Shown here: piece after piece, positions 7,482-15,311 of the stretch
Numbering within the stretch: position 1 is the stretch's first letter
How the letters are laid out: each line of letters opens with the position of its first letter
Source: UBA11612 sp963976395
Lineage (GTDB): Bacteria; Pseudomonadota; Alphaproteobacteria; Rhodospirillales; Rhodospirillaceae
Direction of reading: 5' to 3'
DNA length: 26,994 nucleotides
NCBI GenBank assembly: GCA_963976395.1
Contig: CAXBLG010000042.1
Span: 1 to 26,994 of the forward strand
Position numbers and translations under genes: made by a program
Notes under the pieces: model-generated
Told to the model about the DNA's origin: nothing
The model's input: only the letters and a program-made list of their open reading frames with translations
Database searches by the model: none

Positions 7482-9086
7482 ATGGTAAGGCCTATAACGA
7501 TCAGATGTATTTTTCTAGCGACTCTTATCTTGCTCGGAACAGTGCCTCCTGTTTCAGCCGAACCAATCGATTTCGATAAAGCCACCATAGAAGACCTTAA
7601 CGCGGCCTTTGAAGCCGGCACGCTAACAGCTGAAAAACTTGTGCAGTTGTGCCTAGAGCGCATTGAAGCATTTGATCGCCAAGGTCCCAAGCTTCACGCC
7701 GTGATTTCGCTCAATCCAAATGCTTTGGAAATCGCACGCGCACTAGATGCGGAACGGAAAGCCAAAGGGCCACGATCGCCGCTTCACGGTATCCCCGTAG
7801 TTTTGAAGGACAATTTCGACACGATCGACATGCCGACGACCGGAGGCTCTGTTCTCCTTGAAGGGTCGATGGCACCTGACGATGCTAATATGGTCAAGAA
7901 ACTGCGCGATGGTGGGGCAATCATTCTCGCAAAGGTGAATTTGGGCGAGTTTGCCAATGGGTCACAAAGTTCTCTCGGAGGCCAGTCACTCAATCCTCAC
8001 GATCTGACGCGCACGCCGTTCGGCTCATCGGGCGGCACAGGCGTTGCTATTGCGGCGGGTTATGCCCCGCTGGGACTTGGCACGGATACGGGCGGATCTA
8101 TTCGCAGTCCTTCGACCGTCAACGGAATTGTGGGACTCAAGCCGACTCATGGTCTCGTTAGCCGCGATGGAATTATTCCACTTTCGTTGAGCCTCGACAC
8201 TGGCGGTCCTATGACCCGCAGCGTCTATGATGCTGCGGTTTCGCTTGGCGTTATGACTGGCGTGGACCCTGCTGATCCGGCAACTAGTAAGAGTAAGGGC
8301 AAGTTTCACAAAGATTACACACAATTTCTCGACGCTGGTGCACTGAAAGGTGCGCGCATCGGTGTGGCCCGTGATTTTATGGGCGCAGATCCCGACGTGG
8401 ATTGGGTGATTGAGTCCGCACTTAAGGCCATGGAGAAGGCCGGGGCAACACTTGTCGAAGTGCGATACCCAAAGTGGTTTCTCGATTCCCACTCACCGGC
8501 TCTATTTACCCTCTATCCGATGGAATTCGCGGTTCAGATCGGCGACTACCTGAAGACTACAGCTCCTAAGTATCCAAAGAGCCTCGATGAACTTATCGAA
8601 CGCGCGTACGAATATACGAGCCTAGGGGAGGATGGAGCAGGCCCGAACCCAGAGCGCTGGACGTTCTTTTTGCGTGAGCAATCAAGTGGCCAGTTGACGG
8701 ACCCTGGCTATATTGCGTTACGCGACTACTTCATGCCGATGACAGTCTCTCTAGTGGAAGGCATGTTTGCGCAAGATAATCTGGATGCGATTGTTTACCC
8801 AACGCGCATGAATCGCCCCGCCCAAATTGCTGCGCCGCCAGGGCCTGCGATGGGGACAGGCATCTCGCCTCGGAATATCGCCAACTTAACGGGCTTCCCT
8901 GACTTGGTTGTTCCGGCGGGTTTTACAACCGATGACTTGCCGGTGGGAATTTCATTTTTAGGCACGGCGTTTAGTGAGCCAAAGATATTGGCGCTTGGTT
9001 ACAGTTTTGAGCAAGCCACGCAGGCTTTGCGTCGCCCCGTGAACGCGCCGGCGCTGCCAGGCGGCAAAATCGAGGTTCCAGAATAA
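7482..9086 (+). CDS. Amidase-signature family exported protein, copy 6
   Basis: First member of the second amidase block. ATG 7482 has a near-perfect ribosome site (AAGGAGG at 7468-7474, 7-base spacer), the best in the array. Residues 1-26 are a Sec signal with cleavage likely after VSA; there is no lipobox Cys, so the mature enzyme should be free in the periplasm or secreted. The triad is Lys109 (PVVLKDN), cis-Ser182 (GSSGGTG) and Ser206 (GTDTGGS). The glycine loop here is close to the family consensus, unlike the first block. The block signature is SQSSLGGQSLNPHDLTRTP before the loop and a C-terminal PALPGGKIEVP tail. The gap to copy 5 is 36 bases, so it is probably still co-transcribed. 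The overall form resembles stand-alone exported amidases rather than GatA. Substrate not deducible. Confidence 0.92.
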   Translation: MVRPITIRCIFLATLILLGTVPPVSAEPIDFDKATIEDLNAAFEAGTLTAEKLVQLCLERIEAFDRQGPKLHAVISLNPNALEIARALDAERKAKGPRSPLHGIPVVLKDNFDTIDMPTTGGSVLLEGSMAPDDANMVKKLRDGGAIILAKVNLGEFANGSQSSLGGQSLNPHDLTRTPFGSSGGTGVAIAAGYAPLGLGTDTGGSIRSPSTVNGIVGLKPTHGLVSRDGIIPLSLSLDTGGPMTRSVYDAAVSLGVMTGVDPADPATSKSKGKFHKDYTQFLDAGALKGARIGVARDFMGADPDVDWVIESALKAMEKAGATLVEVRYPKWFLDSHSPALFTLYPMEFAVQIGDYLKTTAPKYPKSLDELIERAYEYTSLGEDGAGPNPERWTFFLREQSSGQLTDPGYIALRDYFMPMTVSLVEGMFAQDNLDAIVYPTRMNRPAQIAAPPGPAMGTGISPRNIANLTGFPDLVVPAGFTTDDLPVGISFLGTAFSEPKILALGYSFEQATQALRRPVNAPALPGGKIEVPE

Positions 9087-9132
9087 TCTGAAATTGAAAT
9101 AATCGTGTGTATATTTTTGTGAGGTCTGTGCC

Positions 9133-10755
9133 ATGGCTAAATCCGCTGCGAGTAGAGTTGTATCAATATTTGCTTTTGCTACTTTTCTGGCCTTTGCACC
9201 GCCTGTATCGGCTAAGGAGATCAACTTTGACCAGGCAACGATAGCTGAACTCAATGCGGCATTTGATGCGGGTACGCTCACCGCCGAAAAATTGGTGGAG
9301 ATGTGCCTGGAGCGCATTAAAGCTTTCGATCGCGAGGGACCCAAACTCCACGCCGTTATCACTTTAAATCCAGATGCATTGGAGATTGCGCGCGCACTGG
9401 ATGCCGAGCGCAAGGCCAAAGGGCCTCGATCACCGATGCATGGCATCCCGGTTATTATGAAAGACAACTACGATACAGTTGATATGCCGACGACAGGCGG
9501 GTCTGTTCTGTTGGAAGGTTCGATGGCGCCGGACGATGCTTATATGGTGCAGAAACTGCGAGACGGTGGCGCGATTATTCTTGCAAAGCTGAATTTAGGG
9601 GAATTTGCAAACGGGTCACAGAGCTCTCTAGGTGGTCAGTCGCTCAATCCGCACGATCTAACACGTACACCTTCAGGCTCTTCGGGCGGGACTGGGGTTG
9701 GTATAGCCGCCGGTTACGCGCCGATGGGCCTTGGCACCGACACCGGTGGATCGGTTCGTGGTCCCTCGAACGTCAACGGTATTGTCGGGCTAAAACCAAC
9801 ACATGGCTTAGTCAGTCGCGACGGAATCATCCCCCTCGCGCTTAGCCTTGATACCGGCGGACCAATGGCACGCAGCGTTTATGATGTCGCTGTGGCCTTG
9901 GGTGTCATGACAGGTGTCGATCCAGCCGATCCTGCGACGAACAAAAGCAAAGGCAAGTTTCATAAGGACTACACTAAATTTTTGAAGGCTGACGCTCTCA
10001 AGGGAGCACGTATAGGCGTCGCGCGAGATTTTACCGGCGCGGACCCGGATGTGGACTGGGTTTTCGAAGCGTCTCTTAAGGCAATGGAGAAGGCAGGAGC
10101 GACCCTTGTTGAAGTGCGGTATCCCAAGTGGTTTCTTGATTCCACATTTTCGGCAGTTTTCACGCTGTATCCGATGGAGTTCAAGGTCCAGATCGCTGAA
10201 TACCTGAAGACGACCGCCCCGAAGTATCCCAAGACATTGGCCGAGCTTATTGAACGGTCTTACGAATACACCAGCTTGGGTAAGGATGGCGCTGGCCCTA
10301 ACCCGTATCGCTGGGCGTATTTTGTGAATACCGAGCAGCCAAGCGGAGATCTCACTGATCCAAGTTATCTAGCGTTGCGTGACTACTACATGCCGATGTC
10401 CGCTGCTCTGATAGATGGAATCATCACCAAGAATAAACTCGACGCTATCGTCTATCCCACCGGCACACGTCGGCCAGCGCAGATCGCGGCTCCGACGGCT
10501 CGTTTGGTTCCGGGAGAGGGGCCGTCAATACCGTCTCCGACCGGGATCGCTAACCTTTCAGGTTTCCCTGATCTGATCGTACCTGCGGGTTTCACGACCG
10601 ATGATCTGCCGGTGACGATCTCTTTCTTTGGTCCGGCGTTCAGCGAACCAAAACTATTGGCGCTTGGCTACAGCTTTGAACAAGCGACACAGGCGATACG
10701 CCGGCCGATCAATACACCGGCTCTGCCTGGCGGGCTGATCAACGTGCCGGATTAG
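9133..10755 (+). CDS. Amidase-signature family exported protein, copy 7
   Basis: Second-block exported amidase of 540 residues. ATG 9133 lies 7 bases after GAGGT (9121-9125). The Sec signal runs to about residue 27 with cleavage after VSA and has no lipobox. Catalytic residues are Lys110 (PVIMKDN), cis-Ser183 (GSSGGTG) and Ser207 (GTDTGGS). It is very similar to copies 6, 8 and 9 across the N-terminal two thirds; most differences lie in the loops around residues 330-370 and 420-460, regions that often shape the substrate pocket in AS enzymes (inference). The C-terminus PALPGGLINVP is the block signature. It belongs to the same + strand run, 46 bases after copy 6. Confidence 0.92.
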   Translation: MAKSAASRVVSIFAFATFLAFAPPVSAKEINFDQATIAELNAAFDAGTLTAEKLVEMCLERIKAFDREGPKLHAVITLNPDALEIARALDAERKAKGPRSPMHGIPVIMKDNYDTVDMPTTGGSVLLEGSMAPDDAYMVQKLRDGGAIILAKLNLGEFANGSQSSLGGQSLNPHDLTRTPSGSSGGTGVGIAAGYAPMGLGTDTGGSVRGPSNVNGIVGLKPTHGLVSRDGIIPLALSLDTGGPMARSVYDVAVALGVMTGVDPADPATNKSKGKFHKDYTKFLKADALKGARIGVARDFTGADPDVDWVFEASLKAMEKAGATLVEVRYPKWFLDSTFSAVFTLYPMEFKVQIAEYLKTTAPKYPKTLAELIERSYEYTSLGKDGAGPNPYRWAYFVNTEQPSGDLTDPSYLALRDYYMPMSAALIDGIITKNKLDAIVYPTGTRRPAQIAAPTARLVPGEGPSIPSPTGIANLSGFPDLIVPAGFTTDDLPVTISFFGPAFSEPKLLALGYSFEQATQAIRRPINTPALPGGLINVPD

Positions 10756-10818
10756 ACCGATGAGCAGCGAACTAAATTTGAGTTAGAGAGTTATACAATT
10801 AAATCGAGGGGACTCGTT

Positions 10819-12432
10819 ATGGTGAAATACTTTGCGACCAAAATAGCAATTGCTTTTGCGTTGATCGGTAGCCTGTTAATGACTGCGCCGGGCGCGTCGG
10901 CGAAGCAGGTCAATTTCGATCAAGCGACAATTGCCGACCTCAATGCAGCGTTTGAGGCCGGCACGTTGACGGCCGAAAAGCTGGTGCAAATGTGCCTTGA
11001 CCGTATCAAGGCGTTTGATCGCCAAGGTCCGCGCCTCCATGCGGTGATCTCCCTCAATCCGAATGCCCTTGAGATCGCTCGGGCGCTGGACGCGGAACGC
11101 AAAGCCAAGGGGCCACGCTCTCCGGTTCACGGCATACCAGTCATCATGAAAGATAATTACGACACGGTCGATATGCCGACGACCGGCGGCTCTGTGCTTC
11201 TTGAAGGAAACATGGCTCCCGACGATGCGTTCATGGTCAAAAAGCTTCGGGATGGCGGCGCCATTATTCTAGCCAAGGTCAATCTCGGTGAATTCGCTAA
11301 CGGCTTTCAAAGCTCTCTTGGCGGTCAGTCGCTGAATCCGCACGATTTGACTCGCACACCGGGTGGTTCTTCAGGTGGCACCGGCGTTGGTATCGCAGCG
11401 GGGTACGCACCAATTGGTCTTGGGACCGATACCGGAGGATCAATTCGCGGACCGTCAACCATCAACGGCATTGTCGGTCTGAAGCCGACCCATGGGCTAC
11501 TTAGCCACGATGGAATTATTCCGCTGGCGCTGAGTCTTGACATGGGCGGTCCAATGACCCGCAGCGTTTATGATACGGCGGTGGCGCTCGGTATCATGAC
11601 CGGCATTGACCCGGCTGATCCCTACACGAAGAAGAGTGAAGGTAAATTTCATACAGATTACACACAGTTTCTGGATGCCAACGCTTTGAAAGGCGCTCGC
11701 ATTGGTGTTGTAAGGGATTTCGCCGGGTTTGATCCTGACGTGGATTGGGTGTTCGATGCGGCCCTCAAAGCTATGGAGAAGGCGGGCGCAACGCTGGTTG
11801 ATGTACGTTATCCGCAGTGGTTTCTGCAATCGGCGTCAGACATGCTTTGGTCAATTTATCCGCCGGAATTTAAAGTACAGATCGCAGACTACCTAAAAAC
11901 GACCGGACCGGAATACCCGAAAACTCTCGAAGAGATGATCGAGCGGTCGTATGAGTACACTAGCTTGGGTGAAGATGGGGCCGGAGCAAATCCCTACCGC
12001 TGGAACTTTTTCCAAATCGAAAATGAGAGTGGTAAACTTACGGATCCTGGTTATATCGCGGCCCATGACTACGGCATGCCGATGAGTCAGGCATTGATAG
12101 ATGGGTTTTTTGCCAAGGACAATCTTGATGCGATCGTTTATCCGACAGCTTTGCGTCGGCCAGCGCAGATAGCGGCATCAAATTTGACGTCGGGCGGTGG
12201 GGGTGTCTCAACTACTGTCGTTGGCAACCTTACCGGGTTCCCGTCTCTTATCGTTCCGGCTGGCTTTACCACGGACGATCTGCCGGTAACGGTATCATTT
12301 CTTGGCCAAGCCTTTAGTGAGCCAAAAATCTTGGCGCTTGGATTCAGCTTTGAACAGGCAACTAAAGCAATACGTCGACCTGTACACACGCCGGCACTAC
12401 CGGGCGAGATGATTGAAGTGCCTGAGAACTAA
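10819..12432 (+). CDS. Amidase-signature family exported protein, copy 8
   Basis: Second-block exported amidase of 537 residues. ATG 10819 follows GAGGGGA (10806-10812). The Sec signal is about 28 residues, with cleavage after ASA and no lipobox. The triad is Lys111 (PVIMKDN), cis-Ser184 (GGSSGGTG) and Ser208 (GTDTGGS). Differences from its sisters include NGFQSS for NGSQSS ahead of the glycine loop, SHDG where the others have SRDG, and DMGG for DTGG. The segment around residues 335-345 (SASDMLWSIYPPEF) is also diverged. These point to a shifted pocket, not decay, since the frame and triad are intact. A strong stem-loop begins 8 bases after its stop. Confidence 0.91.
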   Translation: MVKYFATKIAIAFALIGSLLMTAPGASAKQVNFDQATIADLNAAFEAGTLTAEKLVQMCLDRIKAFDRQGPRLHAVISLNPNALEIARALDAERKAKGPRSPVHGIPVIMKDNYDTVDMPTTGGSVLLEGNMAPDDAFMVKKLRDGGAIILAKVNLGEFANGFQSSLGGQSLNPHDLTRTPGGSSGGTGVGIAAGYAPIGLGTDTGGSIRGPSTINGIVGLKPTHGLLSHDGIIPLALSLDMGGPMTRSVYDTAVALGIMTGIDPADPYTKKSEGKFHTDYTQFLDANALKGARIGVVRDFAGFDPDVDWVFDAALKAMEKAGATLVDVRYPQWFLQSASDMLWSIYPPEFKVQIADYLKTTGPEYPKTLEEMIERSYEYTSLGEDGAGANPYRWNFFQIENESGKLTDPGYIAAHDYGMPMSQALIDGFFAKDNLDAIVYPTALRRPAQIAASNLTSGGGGVSTTVVGNLTGFPSLIVPAGFTTDDLPVTVSFLGQAFSEPKILALGFSFEQATKAIRRPVHTPALPGEMIEVPEN

Positions 12433-12440
12433 ATACCACG

Positions 12441-12468
12441 CCTTCGAGGGGAATAATCCCCTCGAAGG
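12441..12468 (+). terminator. Strong perfect stem-loop after amidase copy 8 (possible terminator or processing hairpin)
   Basis: CCTTCGAGGGGA at 12441-12452 pairs exactly with TCCCCTCGAAGG at 12457-12468 around a 4-base loop (ATAA). It starts 8 bases after the stop codon of copy 8 and ends 64 bases before the start of copy 9. The 12-bp GC-rich stem should be very stable. The following bases (CTTATGAGAG) are not T-rich, so it lacks the tract of a canonical intrinsic terminator; it may instead stabilise the upstream mRNA or reduce expression of copy 9. Confidence 0.55.
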
Positions 12469-12532
12469 CTTATGAGAGTGAGTGCGTAGAATTCGCAGTA
12501 GATCCACATCCGTGTTGAATGGGAAATGTGTA

Positions 12533-14149
12533 ATGACCAGATGGGTTCCAGCTAGAATCGCAATCGTTGTCGCCTTTGTTATCAGCATCGTTGGCCCGGT
12601 AGCACCGGTTGCGGCCGAGCAGATTGATTTTGACAAGGCTACGATTGCGCAACTCAATGCAGCGTTTGATGCGGGAACTCTTACGGCTGAAAAGTTGGTC
12701 GAAATGTGCCTTGAGCGCATCAAAGCCTTCGACCGCGACGGTCCTAAACTCCACGCCGTTATTTCGCTAAACCCAAACGCGCTAGAAATTGCTCGAGCGT
12801 TGGATGAGGAACGAAAGGCCAAAGGTCCGCGTTCACCACTGCACGGTATTCCGGTAATTTTTAAGGACAATATCGATACTGTTGATATGCCGACCACGGG
12901 CGGATCTGTCCTATTGGAAGGATCGATGGCGCCAGACGATGCGTTCTTAGTCAAGCAGCTCCGCGCTGGCGGTGCGATCATCCTGGCGAAAGTAAACTTG
13001 GGTGAGTTCGCGAACGGCTCTCAAAGTTCAATGGGTGGTCAGTCGCTCAATCCGCATGACTTGACGCGCACACCGGCCGGGTCTTCGGGTGGTACGGGCG
13101 TGGGTATTGCAGCCGGCTACGCTCCACTGGGATTGGGGACAGATACGGGTGGGTCGGTTCGCGGTCCCACAAGCGTCAACGGAATTGTAGGGCTAAAGCC
13201 GACTCACGGCTTGATAAGCCGCGATGGAATTATTCCTCTCGCGCTTAGTCTTGATACTGGCGGTCCTATGGCGCGAAGTGTCTATGACGTTGCCGTTTCT
13301 CTTGGAGTTATGGCCGGCGTTGATCGTGCGGACCCTGCAACAAAGAAGAGCGAGGGAAAATTTCATAAAGATTATACCCAGTTTCTGAAATCAGGAGCTC
13401 TCAAAGGTGCGCGGATTGGCGTTGCGCGGGATTTTACGGGGGCTGATCCTGATGTGGATTGGATATTTGAAGCAGCCTTAAAGGCTATGGAAAAAGCGGG
13501 GGCAACCCTTGTCGAGGTGCGCTATCCGAAGTGGTTTCTCGATTCCAGCCGAAGGGCGGTTTACACACTGTTCCCGCCGGAGTTCAGAGATCAAATTGGC
13601 GAATATCTAAAAACGACAGCGCCGCAATATCCAAAGAGTATAGAAGAACTCATCGAGCGTTCTTATGAGTACACCAGTATGGGTAAGGACGGTGCTGGTC
13701 CAAATCCCTATAGGTGGGCATTTTTCGCGGAACGCGATATAGCGCACGGCACGATGACCGATCCCGGATACCTGGCACTACGCGACTACTATATGCCGAT
13801 GACGACGGCGATGGTGGAGGGAATGTTTGCCAAGGATAATTTGGATGCGATTGTTTACCCGACTAATATGACGCGTCCTGATCTTATTGCTTCTCCACCG
13901 GGCGTGGCTATTCCGACCGCGACCTCGCCAACAGGTATTGCCAACCTTACGGGCTTTCCCGATTTGATCGTCCCAGCAGGCTTCACAACCGATGATTTGC
14001 CAGTAACGATATCGTTCATGGGCACAGCGTTTAGCGAGCCCAAGCTGCTTGCACTTGGCTATAGTTTTGAACAAATAACACACGCCCTGCGGCGGCCTGT
14101 GAATGCACCGGCGCTCCCGAGTGGAAAGATTGAAGTGCCAAAAAGGTAA
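12533..14149 (+). CDS. Amidase-signature family exported protein, copy 9 (last of the array)
   Basis: Second-block exported amidase of 538 residues. The frame is open from GTG 12482, but ATG 12533 is preferred: GGGAA lies 8 bases upstream, and the protein then begins with a normal Sec signal (MTRWVPARIAIVV) as in its sisters. Starting at 12482 would add an Arg/Ser-rich extension. Cleavage is likely after VAA (residue 28), with no lipobox. The triad is Lys111 (PVIFKDN), cis-Ser184 (GSSGGTG) and Ser208 (GTDTGGS). The C-terminal tail PALPSGKIEVP is the block signature. The stem-loop in the 100-base gap upstream may uncouple it from the other copies. It ends 44 bases before the convergent hydrolase gene, marking the end of the array. 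I see no terminator in that short gap. Confidence 0.91.
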   Translation: MTRWVPARIAIVVAFVISIVGPVAPVAAEQIDFDKATIAQLNAAFDAGTLTAEKLVEMCLERIKAFDRDGPKLHAVISLNPNALEIARALDEERKAKGPRSPLHGIPVIFKDNIDTVDMPTTGGSVLLEGSMAPDDAFLVKQLRAGGAIILAKVNLGEFANGSQSSMGGQSLNPHDLTRTPAGSSGGTGVGIAAGYAPLGLGTDTGGSVRGPTSVNGIVGLKPTHGLISRDGIIPLALSLDTGGPMARSVYDVAVSLGVMAGVDRADPATKKSEGKFHKDYTQFLKSGALKGARIGVARDFTGADPDVDWIFEAALKAMEKAGATLVEVRYPKWFLDSSRRAVYTLFPPEFRDQIGEYLKTTAPQYPKSIEELIERSYEYTSMGKDGAGPNPYRWAFFAERDIAHGTMTDPGYLALRDYYMPMTTAMVEGMFAKDNLDAIVYPTNMTRPDLIASPPGVAIPTATSPTGIANLTGFPDLIVPAGFTTDDLPVTISFMGTAFSEPKLLALGYSFEQITHALRRPVNAPALPSGKIEVPKR

Positions 14150-14193
14150 AAGGAAGTCCTGGAATCAAATATGGGCAACGTAGTATGTGGCTG

Positions 14194-15222
14194 CTACTCC
14201 ACTTTGTTCGACCTCTGTAGATCGATTACTTGCAAATCATATCCTGGAATTATGTTGCCGCCATATACCTTGGACACCACGTTAGTTAGTTTCTCCACAT
14301 CCGGCTCTTTATCCTGATTGCCCCAGACAAAGTGATTGAGTACGACTGTCTTGGCGCCGCTGTCTCGCGCTAGCTTACCGACTTCCTCCGGCGTCAGATG
14401 CTCTGTTTCCATATGCGCTACCATTGGCGTCAATGATGCTTCCGGCAAACGAATATAATCGCGCAGAAAAATGACGGTGGAGGGCAGGTCGATGATTTCG
14501 CTTACAAGTACGTCCGTATCTTTCGCAAGTTCCACTACACTTTTGCTCGGGCCGGTGTCGCCGGTAAAAACGACCGAGGTGGGTTTGTTTCCGCCCTTGA
14601 TTTCAAATCGATACGAAAACGATTTAAGCTCAGGGCAAGCTTCGTCATGGCACACATTGTGAAAGTGAGAATTTTCCGCGGCGATTACGCGAATGTTTTC
14701 GTCCTCGTAAACGTCGCCACCACCATGGATATCTGCTGGCCTCGGATTGTCTGCCATGCCCGGCACAGCGGGGGACTCTCTCTTAAAGATATCCTCGGAG
14801 ATTGAGAAATAGGAAAGCCCTCGTTGCACCAGCGCCTCTGTTCCGGGTGGGCCATAAATGAATAGCGGCGTTTGTCTTACTACGCTCCAATTAAAAGCGA
14901 GCACACCGGCCAGTCCGGCGGTATGATCCATATGATGGTGGGTTAGAAACACGGCACGTACGCTGGGGAGGGAGTGGCCTGATTTAGTGATCTGCGCGCT
15001 GGCGCCGTCGCCTGCATCAATCAGGTAGACATCCCCGTTCACCACAAGCATCGAAGCAGGCTGAGAGCGCGTGGTTCGCAGCACGGGGCCGCCAGCAGTC
15101 CCCAATAACACGAGGCTTGCGCTGTGCGTATGATCGATTTTAGGCTCGTCCGCATGTGCGGACATTAGAGTTAGAGCGAGGCCAGTTACGACTAGAAAAG
15201 CACTTTTAAATTTAAGTTCCAT
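14194..15222 (-). CDS. Exported metallo-beta-lactamase-fold hydrolase
   Basis: Probable zinc-dependent hydrolase of 342 residues, exported by a Sec signal (cleavage about residue 24, after AHA). The MBL signature is clear: THHHMDH at 94-100 supplies His95, His97, Asp99 and His100. Further candidate metal ligands are His186 or His188, Asp222 in TGDTG, and His297 in LNHFVWG. The N-terminal LLGTAGGP and LIDAGDG motifs resemble the tRNase Z / arylsulfatase-like branch more than class B beta-lactamases. ATG at 15222 has AGGA upstream with a 7-base spacer. It is convergent with the last amidase and divergent from the DUF3604 gene. Being exported, it is unlikely to process tRNA. Substrate unknown; a small-molecule ester, lactone or phosphate is possible but not shown. 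Confidence 0.88.
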   Translation of the reverse strand: MELKFKSAFLVVTGLALTLMSAHADEPKIDHTHSASLVLLGTAGGPVLRTTRSQPASMLVVNGDVYLIDAGDGASAQITKSGHSLPSVRAVFLTHHHMDHTAGLAGVLAFNWSVVRQTPLFIYGPPGTEALVQRGLSYFSISEDIFKRESPAVPGMADNPRPADIHGGGDVYEDENIRVIAAENSHFHNVCHDEACPELKSFSYRFEIKGGNKPTSVVFTGDTGPSKSVVELAKDTDVLVSEIIDLPSTVIFLRDYIRLPEASLTPMVAHMETEHLTPEEVGKLARDSGAKTVVLNHFVWGNQDKEPDVEKLTNVVSKVYGGNIIPGYDLQVIDLQRSNKVE

Positions 15223-15311
15223 GTACGAATCCTAAATTATTCGGCATTGTCAATCGAACACAAATTAGCGCTTAATGGAATAGTTTCTAATGCAAGTTAG
15301 GCAGATAAGTG
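15223..15311. promoter_or_regulatory. Divergent intergenic region between MBL hydrolase and DUF3604 genes
   Basis: About 89 AT-rich bases separate two divergent start codons, so promoters in both directions are expected here. A TTGTCA at 15247-15252 could be a -35 box for the + strand, but no good -10 hexamer lies at 17 bases (the sequence reads GCTTAA or CTTAAT). I call this from position, not from a convincing promoter match. Confidence 0.4.

Noticed and set aside
12482..12532. N-terminal extension of amidase copy 9 from GTG 12482
   Set aside because: The extension is Arg/Ser-rich and precedes a normal Sec signal that starts at ATG 12533.
839..14149. Amidases as GatA subunits of tRNA amidotransferase
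   Set aside because: They have export signals, occur in many copies, and no gatB or gatC gene is present.
14194..15222. Antibiotic beta-lactamase
   Set aside because: The fold motif is shared, but the LLGTAGGP and LIDAGDG motifs and the length fit the tRNase Z-like branch better than class B beta-lactamases.
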